Shown: piece after piece, positions 52,430 through 64,000 of the stretch
Layout of the letters: each line of letters begins with the position of its first letter
Position numbering within the stretch: the stretch's first letter is position 1
Assembly: GCA_964035575.1 (NCBI GenBank)
Contig: OZ037833.1
Span: 1,922,001 to 1,986,000 of the forward strand
Direction of reading: 5' to 3'
Source of the DNA: Rhynchopus sp. YZ270_cl-10
Taxonomy: Eukaryota; Euglenozoa; Diplonemea; Diplonemida; Diplonemidae
Length of the DNA stretch: 64,000 bases
Notes under the pieces: model-generated
Seen by the model: only the letters and a program-made list of their open reading frames with translations
Databases searched by the model: none
Told to the model about the DNA's origin: nothing
Made by a program: the position numbers and the translations under genes

Positions 52430-53273
52430 TCCGCAAGCTTGTTGTGTTTTTTCGCTGAAGTGTGTGTTGTATGATAGAGAAAAAATAATGAGGGAGAAAA
52501 CACAAGCTGGCGGGCACGCACCTTCCGTCGTTTCTATTTCCTATTGTCAAGTACCTTGATTTACAAAAAAAAAACTCTTCAAAAAAAATGCTCTTTTTTC
52601 TGCAGTTTTTTTTGGAGGGGGCCGAAAAGCAAAAGGGGAGGAGAGGGGAGAGAGAGTGTGAGCGAAGGGGAAAGGAGAAAAAAACGACTTTTTTTTTTTG
52701 TGTCTTCTGTACTATGAATTGTTAGTTTTAGTTTTTTTGGAAAGGAGGGGAGAGGAGGAGGAGGGGAAAGGGGCATACTGGGGGGGAGCTATTAAAGTAT
52801 ACGTATACTTTATTCGGCGGGAATTACTGTTTAAATGGCCAAAAAACGAAAAAGGGAAAAAAAAAAATTACTGTTATTTCGGGGTTTCTTAGTGGCCGAA
52901 ACCTCGCGAAAACACCACCATTGACATTTTTGGGCCAATCCCAGCCAGTGGTGGGGTCAATGTGGAAAAATGAACAATTTTTTGGTGACTTAAATTTTCA
53001 CAAATCTGAACCTCATCAGGCACCAATCGTGTAAAAACTGACACACGCGTTTTAGGTCAAAAATGCACGTTTCTCAGCTCAAAGTGAGCCCATCACAGCA
53101 CGCACAGAATCCGGACCACCGAAATCAAAAATTTTTTTTTTCGATTTTTTGTGCAAAAATTGGTGGAATTTTTTTTTAGTAAGAAAAATGTACACAAAAA
53201 CCGTATACCTTATTTCACAGATTTCCACGCTCAAAATGGGTTTCCGCGCCGTATACTTTATTAGCACCGTATA
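52430..53273. other. Repeat-rich spacer
   Basis: Purine-rich tracts, the palindrome AAAGTATACGTATACTTTAT at 52795-52814 and an F5 copy near 52938. No gene. Confidence 0.5.
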
Positions 53274-53513
53274 CACGACGGTGAAGTAACGGGTGTTACA
53301 AGTGGAGTTACAAGTGAGTTACATGTAACTTTTGTTACATGTAACTCACTTGTAACTCACTTGTAACCCACCAGTTACAACCTGATTTTGCCTGTAATTC
53401 ATGTATCCCACTTGTAACTCACTTGTAACTCACTTGTAACTCACTTGTAACGGGTTTTCACTTGTAACGTTACATGTAACTTCACTTGTAATGTACTATA
53501 CTTCACCGTCGTG
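53274..53513. mobile_element. 240-bp TIR element with CACGACGGTGAAGTA ends
   Basis: CACGACGGTGAAGTA is exactly inverted at the right end and TA flanks both sides. The interior is an array of ACTTGTAACTC words and their complement (GAGTTACAAGT), with a central palindrome ACATGTAACTTTTGTTACAT. Ends are shared with 20148-20250 and resemble 43739-44013, defining one MITE family with TA duplication (Tc1/mariner-like by that criterion). Confidence 0.8.
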
Positions 53514-55328
53514 TACTTTAATAGCCCCCCCCCCCCCCCCCCCCAGTAACCCTTCGCGTATGGAGATATTCAGGTTGTAAAACCCAATTTATCAAATAGT
53601 TTAGTTTTTGGGGTTCGCGGGAATATTCTAATAGGGACTCAATTGTGAAAAACAGATGGCAAAAAAAGAGAAAAAAACGATACGGACAAACAGAAACAAA
53701 ACTGGGTAAATAAACTACATTTTTTAATCTTTAAAACCCTCAGGGCCTTCAACGTGTCGAAGTTAAGCCTTAACTTCGACAACTTTTTTTTTTTGGCTTT
53801 TTTTTTTTGTCGAAGTTCGACAAATCTAAAAAAAAAAATGGGATTTTGGCAAAATCCTTTTATCTCTGACCGAGTTGCAGGGTAGTCCACGGGAGAAACT
53901 CGGTTCAGGGTTTTAACTTTAACATTCTCCTGTGATCCACTGTGACCATTTGGACAGAGCTCGTAGAACCCAACGAGGAGTGAGCCAGGCAAAAGTAGCG
54001 TACCGTGCGCCTGCGGCGCAAGCAGGCATCCCACCCTTCCCATGACATAGTTTGGCTGTAAATAAAGCGCCATGGTATGCGCAATGTTTGAAACGTTGCG
54101 TACCGTGGCTTCGCCAGAGGGACCTTTGTTGTTATAAATGTACTGAGCTTACTGATAAGACAGGTGTGATACCCACTACGGCTTGTGGGTCACCAGTGGC
54201 TACAAAGCTGCCAATGCTGCTTGTGTTGAAATACACGTGTGTGGGACAGGCGGAGTTTTTTGGCTGACCGAGTTTTCAAAAATGACCAAAACTTGTATAC
54301 ACCCCTGAGAGCTTCTCCCTGTGATTTGCTGCACCCGCGCGCGCGAAGCGCGCGCGGGCTCGGGAGGTCTATTTTTTTCAGGGTATTTCCTAAATCGGGG
54401 TCCCAAAATCTCAAAATCCGGAATCGGGTGCAAAAAAAGCGCGCTGAGCAACGTTAGGGTTTTTTGTGCAGAAAACTGAGTTATGGTGCATTTCCGAGCC
54501 AATCCCGGCTTGTGGTGGGGTCACTTTGCCGAAATGGCCAAGTTCTTGGTGTTGGTCAAAATGAGTGTAAGGTAAAGGGGACCAGGTAAATCCCACAACC
54601 CAGATTTTCTCTCCCTGATCCTGAAAACATGAAAATACCCGAAAACACCGGCATTTGCATTTTCGGAATCCGCCCGTTCTGTGGTGGGGTCAATTTGCCG
54701 AAATGGACAAGTCCTTGGTTTTGGTCAAAACCCGTCAGTGTAAGGTAAAGGGGGCAAGTGTTTGCCTGTAGGAACTGGTAGGAACAGGCAGCGCCGCAGG
54801 CGCACGGTACCCAACATCGGTGAAAATAAAAATTCCCGAAAACTGCTTTATTTGAATGATTGGAGCGATCCAGAACAGCGAACATACTTTTTTCGGGAAA
54901 ATACCAAAAAATAGGCACTTTAAATACAGCTACCCTAACATAAAAAAAAGGGGAAAATGTGCCCGCCGCAGGCGGAATTTTTTTTTGGCCTGTGAACTTT
55001 TTTTCCGGACTTTTTTGCGTTATTTTGCAAGATCGGGGCTCCGAGGTTCGGAATATTTTTTCCTCGGACATTTTTACCTCACCCTGTGCTCCTTCCCACG
55101 ACTACTCTCCCTTTGCAAAAAAACCGCGGAACACCTGAAAACCCCCCTTGCAAAAAAAGCGCGGAACTTTTTCTGAAAAAATCTCGGGAGACGGGTAGTG
55201 GATTTAGGAAATACCCTGATTTTTTTTTTTTTACTTCGACAAAACTGTGGACAGACTTTGTCAATGGTTGAAGGCCCTGAAAACCCTCATGAGACATCCA
55301 CCGTATCCTTCTCGCAAGCACCTAAGCG
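53514..55328. other. Gene-free repeat region downstream of the PAS gene
   Basis: A C-run of about 20 (53526-53545), F5 copies near 54503 and 54676, part of F6 at 54787 and a CGCGCGCG-containing palindrome (GCGCGCGAAGCGCGCGC, 54339-54355). Frames here are repeat-derived. Confidence 0.6.
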
Positions 55329-58300
55329 TCAAACCCGAAGACAGCCAACAAAAAGATGCGTATTTTCGTTTGTAATGGTGTGGAAGACACTGAGGTTGGC
55401 TTGGACTATGTCACCGAGTTTGGTTTCAGCTGTGATGGGCTGGCCTTGTTTAGAGAAGACTTGGCGGTTTGCGGTGACACACCCGGACTGGACGAAACGC
55501 TTGAGATATCCGTCGTGCTTGTCTGAGACTTCATCGGGCATGAGGATTTTGATGTTCTTGTCGATTACGTGCTCCTCGTTGAAGCCAAATGTTTCCTGTG
55601 CGGCTGCGTTCATAGAGAGAATGACGCCGTGCTCATTGATGGTGATCAACGGTGAAAGGCTGACTTTAGACACCATTGACGCAAGCCCAACTGCGACCTG
55701 CCGCTGTGCCACTGTGCGGTAGTCTTCCACGAACGCAAAGAAGAGGTGCTGTGAATCCGTGATATACTCAAAGACACGCAGCTTCACGGGGAAGATGTCC
55801 CCCGATTTGTGCTTTGCATCAACAACACGCACCTGGTCGACGACACGCTTTACACCATCCTCAAGGTACCTTCTGATGTAGGAGTCATGGTTCACTGCCG
55901 TCTGCGGGGGTGTGAACATTGCAACGTTCTGCCCTATGGACTCTTCGGCTGTGTACCCAAGGAGGGCCTCCGTCGCATCGTTCATGCTGGTGATCTTCCC
56001 GGACACATCGATCGAAACAATGGCCACAGATGTCAACGCAATAGACCCCGTTGCCACAGCAATTTCGTTGAGCTGCTGGACCTGCACATTGTCGCGGAGG
56101 TACCCCATGTACAGAGATTCGTCCTGCAGAACGACCTCATTAATGTGCGACTCAAACACAACAGACTCGCCAGACTTGCTTCGCCCCTCAAGGATCCGGG
56201 CTGTGTCGATGACGTGCTTCGCCCCCGTCACCTTGTACGACGCAAGGTAGCCATCGTGCTTCTCTGCAATAGCAGGCGGCATCACTAACTTAATGTTCTG
56301 CCCAATGAGCTCCTGCTTTGTGTACCCAAAGATCTTGCACGCAGCAGGGTTGAACTGCTGAATAATACCGACGTCATTTATGCTGCAGAACGGCAAAGGC
56401 GCGTTGTCCAAGACGCTGTTGTTCAGTTTCTCCTTCCGCTGAGACACCTTCATCTCGGTGTTGTCACTGATGAATCCGAAGAAGATGGTTTTTCCATCCT
56501 CGTCCAGAGCGTCTCTCAGGTAGAGTGTGACGGGTACAGTGGTCTCTGTGCCGTCTTCGTTGCGGCGTATCCCTGTGAGCTCCTTGCTTGTGTCGACCAC
56601 CCGTTTCAAGCGTGTGCGGAGGTAGCGCTCGACGTAGCCGTCGTGGTTCTCACGTATCCCGGGGGGTGTGATCATGCGGACGTTCTTCCCCAAGGCTTGC
56701 TCTTCTGTGTAGCCAAAGCAGGCTTCCGAGGCAGGGTTCCACATCTTGATGAGGCAGTCGCTGCCAATCATGATGAGAGGCGACTTGCTCATGTTGGTGA
56801 TCGACTCCGCAATTTGGAAGTTGCGCTCGTTCTCAGAATCTTTGGACGCATCGACGATGTTCCCCACGAAGACCCTGTCCGTGGCGGTGATGACAGCCTC
56901 GCGGATGGAGATGTCTATAGGCACGGTTTTGTTTGCCTTAGTCACACCCATGACACGCAGGGTCTTGCCAATGACAGTCTTTACCTTGGTCTTATTGTAG
57001 CGTGTCAGGTAGCCGTCGTGCTGGACAGCGACGTTCGGGGGCATGACAACTTTGATATTCTTCCCTAGCATCTCCTTCTCCGAGTACCCGAAGAGCTCCT
57101 CCCCGTTCTTCCAGAGCTCGATGGTCCCAGTCTGCGTGATGGTCACTGCTGTGGTGGTGGACAGCGCCAGCGTTGTCACTAAGAGGTTCACCTTGACCAT
57201 GCGCTCCGCCTGCTTGGCGACGGACATCGCGTACGCTACGTACACGACCTTGCCGTGCTTGAGCACCTCCTTTGCCGAGAGCTGCACAGGGAGCACACTC
57301 CCGTCCTTGTGGCGTGCGTCCAGGAGGCGGCAGGTGTCGAGCACGCGTTTCTGGCGCTTCTTCAGGTAGTTCGCGAGGTAGCCGTCGTGCTTCACTGCAG
57401 TGGACTCCACCATAAGCATCTTGACGTTCTGCCCCTGGGTTTCCTCTCCGGTATACCCCCATAGTGTGCGCGCTGCCTGGTTGAAGACCTGTATCGTGCC
57501 AATCTTGTCGATGATGATGATGGGCTCGTGCGAGCGTTCGACGATGGATTCGCCTATAGATTTGTGGACGAGGGCTTTGCGTTCCTCTGTAACGTCGCGA
57601 GCGAAGCCGAGGAAGAGCGACACTCCGTTGGACGGCACCTCGTGCACCCGCAGCTCTAGTCCGAAGATCTCGCCGTTGAGGCGCTGGCCTTTGACGATGG
57701 TTGTTGCGTCGATGACTGTCTTCACACCAAGCTTTCTGTACTGCCTCAGGTAGCCGTCGTGTTTCTCCGCATACTCCGGAGGCATGAGGCTGGTCACGTT
57801 CCTGGTGGGTGTGTTTGATATCAGTGGGCAATTCCTGGATGAATATATAATGTGGCCTGTGTGGAGTGTGCATACTTTCCAATCGCTTCCAACGCCGGCA
57901 TCCCCCAGTAGGTTTCTGCTGCGCGGTTGAAACGCAGGACGGTGCCCTTGTTGTCTATCGCAATCTGCGCCACCGTGCAGAGGTTTGAGAGTGTCTCGGA
58001 CACTGCCTGTTCACTCTCGCGAAGCATCGTGCTTTCCATGTCTTGGATGAAGCCGACAAATATCGGATCCTGTGAGGAGCATGTCATGAGGCACGAGGCA
58101 TGTGGATGGGTGTGTAAAGGGACATACTTCATCTGCTTCGCGGATCTCTTCAACACGGAGTTCGACTGTCAGCACTTTGCCTTGCTTTGTGACACAGCTC
58201 AGCCGGATCGAGCGGCCAATGACCTGAAGGGGTGCAGGGGTGGATGGAAGGGCAACCATTTTTTTAACCATACAGTTTTGTGTCCCGTCTTTCGGTAGGC

Positions 58301-61300
58301 CATGAGGTATTCGTCGTGGCGGACTGCGACCTTGGGAAGCATGAACATCTGTTGTGGTGTGGTTGTTTGTCTCAAAAGCAAAGCTGGTCAAGATTTTCGT
58401 GTTCAGTCACTCATATCTTACCAGGCTGTTGCCGATATACGAATTATCAGCCTTTTTTTCCCACTGGGAACTCATACCTTTACGTTTTGCCCCAGAATCT
58501 CGGACTCTTCGTACTTCGTGAGCTTCGCGAAGGAGCTGTTCACTTCTCTGACCTTTCCGAAGGAGTCTAGCTTGATGATAGCCTCGGGCGAGTGCAGGAA
58601 GACGGACTCTGCCAGCGCCTTGTCGTGCTCCATCTTATCCTTCTCCGAGAGGTCCTCGGCGTATCCAATGTAGAGCCTGATGCCGTCGTTCATCACCTCC
58701 TTCACCCACAGCGAAAGAAGCACATTTGTTCCGTCGGACCTCCGCCCCTCAACAATCCGCTTCGTGTCAATCACCTTCTTGATCCCCGACCGCAGATACC
58801 GTGATAGGTATCCATCATGCAGCGGCTCATGCTCGTCTGAGACAAGCATCTTAATGTTTTTCCCAATAACGTCACGTTTGTCGTACTTCCACACCCGCTC
58901 TGCAGACTGCGAAATCGTTTGAATAGTCCCCTCCTGATCCATAGTAATAATAGGTATCGTGATAGATTTGTTGATCTGTGCGTTCAACAGTGTAATCCAC
59001 TCCAGCTGTTTTTCTTCTTCTATGTCCCGCAGGTAGCCAATGTAATGCGCGACCCCGGTGATCTTCGAGACAAGCTCCTCCACAGCGAGGCTGATGTGGA
59101 AGATGGACCCGTCAGAGCGCTTTGCGGTGGAGTTTATTGTCTTTCCGATGACCTTCTTTACTCTGGTCTGCTGGTAGGTTTGCAGGTAGCCGTCGTGCTT
59201 GGAGGAGAGGTAGGGTGGGAGCAGCATTTTGACGTTGTGCCCGATGACGTCCTCAGTGGTGTACTTGAATACCCTGACTGCAGCGGGGTTGAAGGTTGTG
59301 ACGATGCCCTTGTCTGTTATCGATATGATCGGTGCTGGCGAGTGTTCAATGTTCTTCGTCTGGATGTCGATCATCAGCTTGGCCACCTCTTGTCGCAGAT
59401 CGCGTATGAACGCAAGGAAGACAAATTCATCCGACGGGAGGGTCACCTCCTTCACCTCAAGGGAGATGGGGAACTCGCCGTCCGTCGCATGCACACCAAC
59501 CACCTCCCGAGATAGGTCAATGACATTACGGATGCCTGTCTGCAGGTAGTTCGACAAATACATGTCGTGCTTTGAAGCCACGTCAGGCGGCATCAGAGCG
59601 TTCACACTCTGGTTCAAAATCTTCTCCGAAGAGATACCGAACAATTCCTCTGCAGAATCGGAAAACGACAGCACATTCCCAACATTGTCAATGGACACAA
59701 TCGGAATAGGGTTGAGGTTTGAAATCGTGGTATGTATCAAGTGCTCGTACTCAACAATGAAATCGCCAGTTCGATCGTGAATGTATCCCAGGAACAGCGA
59801 AGAGGAACCGAACTCCTTAAGACGCACCTCCTTGATGTTGAGTACAACCGGGAGGACCTGGCCGTTCTTCTTCATGGCCAGAACGTTCGTCTCTGCATCA
59901 ATGACTTTCTTGACACCGGTCTTCAAGTACGCCGCCACGTAGCCGTCGTGGTGCTTGGCGTGTTCCTCTGTCATGAGCATGTTGATGTTCTGGCCCACCG
60001 CTTCGTCAGAGGAATACCCAAAGCAGCGCTCTGCTGCACGGTTGAACACAGTGATCAACGCCAACGTGTCGATGCATATCATCGGCACAGAGGACATCTG
60101 CTGGATGGTTGCATTGAGCTTGCGGGCCGCCTCCAACTCGAAGGCCTTCGCCAAATCCTTTATGGTGGAGATGAAGACAGGCTCTTCACCGGGCCTGCTG
60201 TGCTCACGCACAGAGATCTCCATTGGGAAGCGAGTTCCGTCCTTGCGGTAGCCCGGCACTCTTCTGACGGACCCAATCACCTTTTTGATACCTGTTCGCA
60301 TGTATGATTGAAGCCAGCCGGAGTGGTGCTTTGCGTATTCAGGTGGCATGAGCAGTTTAACGTTCGATCCGACCACTTCAGACTGCTGCCACCCAAAGAC
60401 ACACTCGCCACCCTGCGTGAACTTTATAACAGATCCTGTGCTGGTGATGGCAATGATGGGGACGGCAGAGAGCTCGACGATCCACTCACTGATTACCTCC
60501 ATCGGGTTGTCGTCACGCACCTTCCCGAGGTCAAGGTACTCTTGGATGACAGGAACGGTTACTCGCACCTCGCTTGGAATCATCTTCAACATGATGTTCG
60601 TCCCTGTGTCTTGGTGCAGCAGCTCCAATATCACAGGACGGAACACAAAAATCAGCTCAGCAAAGACGACCACAACAGTAAACACGATAACGGCGATGAA
60701 GTAGGTAAACCATTCGTCATTGCTATCCGACGCGTCTGTATGGAAATGAGACGTACTCTGCTCAAGGGCGTAGACGAGGGTGTCGACCGACTTCTCCATT
60801 GACGCATAATTCGACTGCGCAACTGCTGCTGACTTAGTCTCTATCATGGACGATGCTGTTGCGAGGAACACACCTGTGGCAATGTCGACACCTTTTTCTA
60901 GTTGCTTTTGGGACTCCATAATTTCGACAGGTGTTTTGCATATTGGGAAGTCGAAGGCTTTGTTTGAGAAGAGCTCCGTTGGGTTGCTTAGACGGTTTAT
61001 GTCGCCGCTCTCGCGGTCCTTTCCAAAGTAGAGGTTACCCACGTTGTGCTCTGCGTCACGTATCGTCTTGTAGAGGCGGTGCTTCTCGATGTACTTTCGT
61101 TGGCCGTCCGTGTTAGAGAACTTCACAGCGCTTACCTGGGCATCTGCCACGCCTGCCTCACGCTTCGAAGAAAAGAAGATAGTGTGGGCATCCGTGTTAA
61201 AGTTGACCAGGGACGTGACCTGCAGAGCGTATAGTGCCGAAAACAAAACCCCAACCACCAACACACACACCTTCCCACGAAGCGAGATCGTCGACCCCGT

Positions 61301-64000
61301 CTCAGAGCCCACACTCGACCCAAAGTGGCGGCTGCTCTCAAGGTAGTGGTTAAACAGCAAAATGAACATCACCACCAAAATCGCAATCGCCCCCACACTG
61401 ACCCCTAGCCATGTGTACGACAAGGACAGGAGGTGGTCGCCCGCATCCTCGCTGATCTTCAGGTACTCATCATAGTTGGACGCCGTCTTCCGAAGAAGAT
61501 ACTGCAGCTCTTCGGTCAAAGTGGAGAAGTGGTGCGAGGAGATAATATTGCGTGCCAGTTTCTTCTGAAGCTTGCTTGACATGGCCTTGTCTTTCGGGGT
61601 GGTTGTGTACCACGCCTGGTCGGGGTAGTTCACCACGAAGCTCTCTGCACCCTCCTCCTTCTTGAAGTCCCAGAACAGCCCCGAGAGCTCGCCGTACGCA
61701 TTCTCGTCGACTTCCTTCTCCTCGGACCACACCTTGAGGCAAATCGATATGGAGCAGAGGCTGTGCAGGTGTGAGAAGAGCCTTTTCACTTCGGCAGCTT
61801 CTTTGTCCTGCAGCACAGCGTCAATGGTTGCACCGAAGTCGTCTTGGGTGGCCAGTTTCCAGAAGAGGATGTACTGTTGGTAGTCGTATGTGGCAACGAA
61901 GATGCGGGTGGCTTCGATCATGCTGCTGGCAACATCTTTCAGGTGTGTCTGCTGTTCGAAGAACAATTCCAGGCGATGCATATCTGAAGAACCGATTTCC
62001 TCCTTGATATCAAGGCACGTATGCAGGCAGAATGCCACCACACCTAGCAAGATGAGCATCCCTATGGCATAGGACTGCTTCCACAGAACAGGGTTCCGGA
62101 TAAGCCCTGTGAAGCTCAGGATGGACGCGACTATGAACAATGCACACACACAAATGCCCGCAACACAGGACAACTCCCCGTAGCTTGAAAAACTTTGAAG
62201 CTCCCTCCCTTCTGTGATATCGTGGCCAAACTTCTTCATTGCCGCCTGAAACTTCCTCGTCAGTTCCCCATTCACAAGCTCTTGTATGAGCACCTCTTTA
62301 TCGTGGTGGCTCATGGAAAGGTCGTCATGCGTGCTCGACAGCTTGGCCAGGGTGGGGTGCAGCAATGCATCAATGGTGTTTGGGTTCCTCCACTCCAATC
62401 CGTTGAGGACATGCTGCAGAGTGATGGCGGTGCCGTGCACGGACGCTGCAATGCGCAGGGCCACTGCCTCGTACCTGCTTATCTCATCCGAAAGGTCGAT
62501 CAGGTCCTGAAAGCTTGCCACCACAAAGCTTTCCGCCCCTAGCTCCAAGATGTCGTGCTTCAAGCCGGTCATGTCCATGTGGACAGTGTGGTTGCTGTAG
62601 TGCACCAAATAGAGCGGGTTCGCTGTCTGCACGAAGGAAAGCACTTCCTTCCGTGTGTCGCGGTGTCGGTCGGCACACTCGCTCAATATTTTGAATGCCC
62701 TGATTTCGCGGATCTGCGGCTTCCATGTCGTGTCCACAAACACGAAGAACATGCCCGACAGGCCCACCAACACAAACGCACAAAATACGAGGATACCAGA
62801 GTTGACGGCAGAAGGCATGTCGATCTCAAGTTCAACCTCCTTCTCGATGCTGTACTGCTCGGCATCGCTGTTCATGAGCTCAACACCCTCCTGCTCTAAT
62901 ACGTCTTCGGAGCTGTCCGAATCAGACTCGCTCTTCTTTGAGGAGACTTGGCTGTTTTGTTCGGTGTATTTGTCGCTCTTTTGGTCGAGAAGGTGCAGCT
63001 TGCCTTTTGTCATGCGGTTCAATTCGTTAAGCTCCGGCTTCGGGATGAGAGTAAAGAGATTCAGTGCCTCCAGCTTTGCCTGGTCAATCTCTTCGAAGCT
63101 TGTGACAAGCAGCACGTACACCAGCAGAATGATGAGAAGCCCCACGGAGTACACGAAGGTTGTCGTCAAGATGGTTGTTCTGAAGTACTCTTCAGACTCC
63201 TCAAGACGGAGGGAGAGTGAGTGGTCGTACATCTCCACCAGGGCGGACCCTGCGTTCTCCTCAACCCATTTGTAAGCGAGCAGCTGTATGCCGGACCCGT
63301 TCGTGCCTAGCGTGCGCATCACGGCGGCAAACTCGTAGCCCAGGTTAAAGAGCCCAAAGCGCTCCACAGAGGACGTCCCGACGTTGAGAGGATGTGGCAT
63401 GAGTGCGCTTGCGGTCTTGTCTTCCATGTATGCGACGTGCGGCTTGTAGGTGCTCACTCCATCACCTAAACAAAGGTAGTCGTGGTGCGCCTCAAAGTCA
63501 GACACAATACTGTCCACAGCGCGCAGGCGGTCCTCAATACGCGTGTGGTCAAACGTCGTCGGCTCCAAGAACGAATCACGGAAAACAAAGTGAGAACACT
63601 CCGGGACCTGCGCACACGCCTGCAAAGAGTGGTACGCTGCCTGCTGGCTCAACGAACGTGCCGCACCAACAGAACGCATTCCCTTGATGATCGCGTCGCA
63701 CTCCTTAACATGTCTCATCTGGAACAAGGACTGCCCTGCCAAGAACAACAAAAACACAAAGACTGTCCCAACCACCGTGGTACGCAGTTTGCGCAGCTGT
63801 GTTTCGTGCAGAGAGTTCGAGAATGACGCTGTCTCCGACGTGGGCTGGAACTTTGTCGTCTTCTTGAAGTCTGCGTCCTGCCCGACATGGTCACGCAGGC
63901 TGGACGCGTTCTCTTCGTCGTTCATGACCTGCTCCAAGAAGAGGGCGTACGAAAGCAGCACGCTGTCGTCGGCAGTTGCGTCCAGCACCCTCCTGAACTG
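55329..64000 (-). CDS. Giant multipass membrane sensor with 13 FixL-like PAS modules (5' end outside window)
   Basis: Exons 64000(open)-58478, 58348-58274, 58223-58128, 58069-57876 and 57801-55329 give 2786 visible residues. The four introns (129, 50, 58, 74 nt) have GTATG starts and CAG ends and keep PAS modules in frame. Visible residues 1-1125 hold eight membrane helices (about 73-93, 275-297, 397-420, 612-635, 642-663, 860-887, 910-933, 1095-1123) separated by long loops, like the tmcB-type proteins of other protists. Residues about 1170-2786 are 13 PAS modules of roughly 125 residues, each with a GxNxxxLMPP-like helix, a HDGYL-like motif, a KKVIG-like strand and a DG turn. The His corresponds to the heme ligand of bacterial FixL. 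No kinase, cyclase or other output domain follows the last PAS; the frame ends VGCLRV-stop. Likely a membrane redox/gas sensor or scaffold. Confidence 0.88.

Noticed and set aside
53526-53545. C-run of about 20 as a telomere-like or chromosome-end signal
   Set aside because: A single homopolymer next to a MITE; no repeated telomeric word.
57043-57882. Overlapping long frames on both strands within the PAS exon (for example 56992-57882)
   Set aside because: Shadows caused by the high GC and codon bias of the PAS gene; no PAS motifs in those frames.

Overview
The window looks like nuclear DNA of a euglenozoan protist, and a diplonemid-like organism fits better than a kinetoplastid. The case rests on four things. 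(1) Nearly all genes from 11.5 kb to the end lie head-to-tail on the minus strand, like a polycistronic directional cluster, and one divergent strand switch lies near 0.8-0.98 kb. (2) Protein types recall kinetoplastids: a NEK kinase with a C-terminal PH domain, coiled-coil and Trp-repeat cytoskeletal-type proteins, and a DUF4211 protein. (3) Short spliceosomal introns occur (45-330 nt, mostly AG|GTATG...CAG or TAG), far more than kinetoplastids have. (4) A tandem cluster of box C/D snoRNA-like genes is embedded in the cluster. The species assignment is inference; no rRNA or spliced-leader gene is present to prove it.

Layout. 0-1.6 kb: 5' part of a JmjC protein (minus) diverging from an unrecognised gene (plus). 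1.6-11.5 kb: AT-rich repeat desert with several terminal-inverted-repeat (TIR) elements. 11.5-17.8 kb: four minus-strand genes (single-pass membrane protein, secreted glycosyltransferase, coiled-coil protein, Trp-repeat protein). 17.8-20.3 kb: homopolymer-rich spacer. 20.3-22.06 kb: six-exon NEK-PH kinase. 22.1-35.0 kb: a second repeat desert with a 1.96 kb TIR element, a 1.49 kb TIR element whose empty site is also visible, a 49-copy heptamer satellite and a recent 260-bp duplication. 35.0-48.2 kb: dense genes (acylatable FKBP, low-complexity protein, mitochondrial acyl carrier protein, coiled-coil protein, unknown protein, six snoRNA-like units, ribosomal protein eL13, DUF4211 protein, small tail-anchored protein). 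48.3-52.4 kb: a GC-richer decayed retroelement fossil with minisatellite. 52.4-55.3 kb: repeats. 55.3-64 kb: a giant membrane PAS-repeat sensor running off the window edge.

The genes are mixed housekeeping, cytoskeletal and signalling functions, as expected for polycistrons that are not functional operons. The features most worth following up are the FixL-like PAS array (13 modules, each with a His at the heme-ligand position), the snoRNA cluster with a guide conserved between two diverged unit types, an 18S rRNA 5'-end-like stretch inside an eL13 intron, and several families of short hairpin repeats that all lie in one orientation, including inside introns in the sense orientation.
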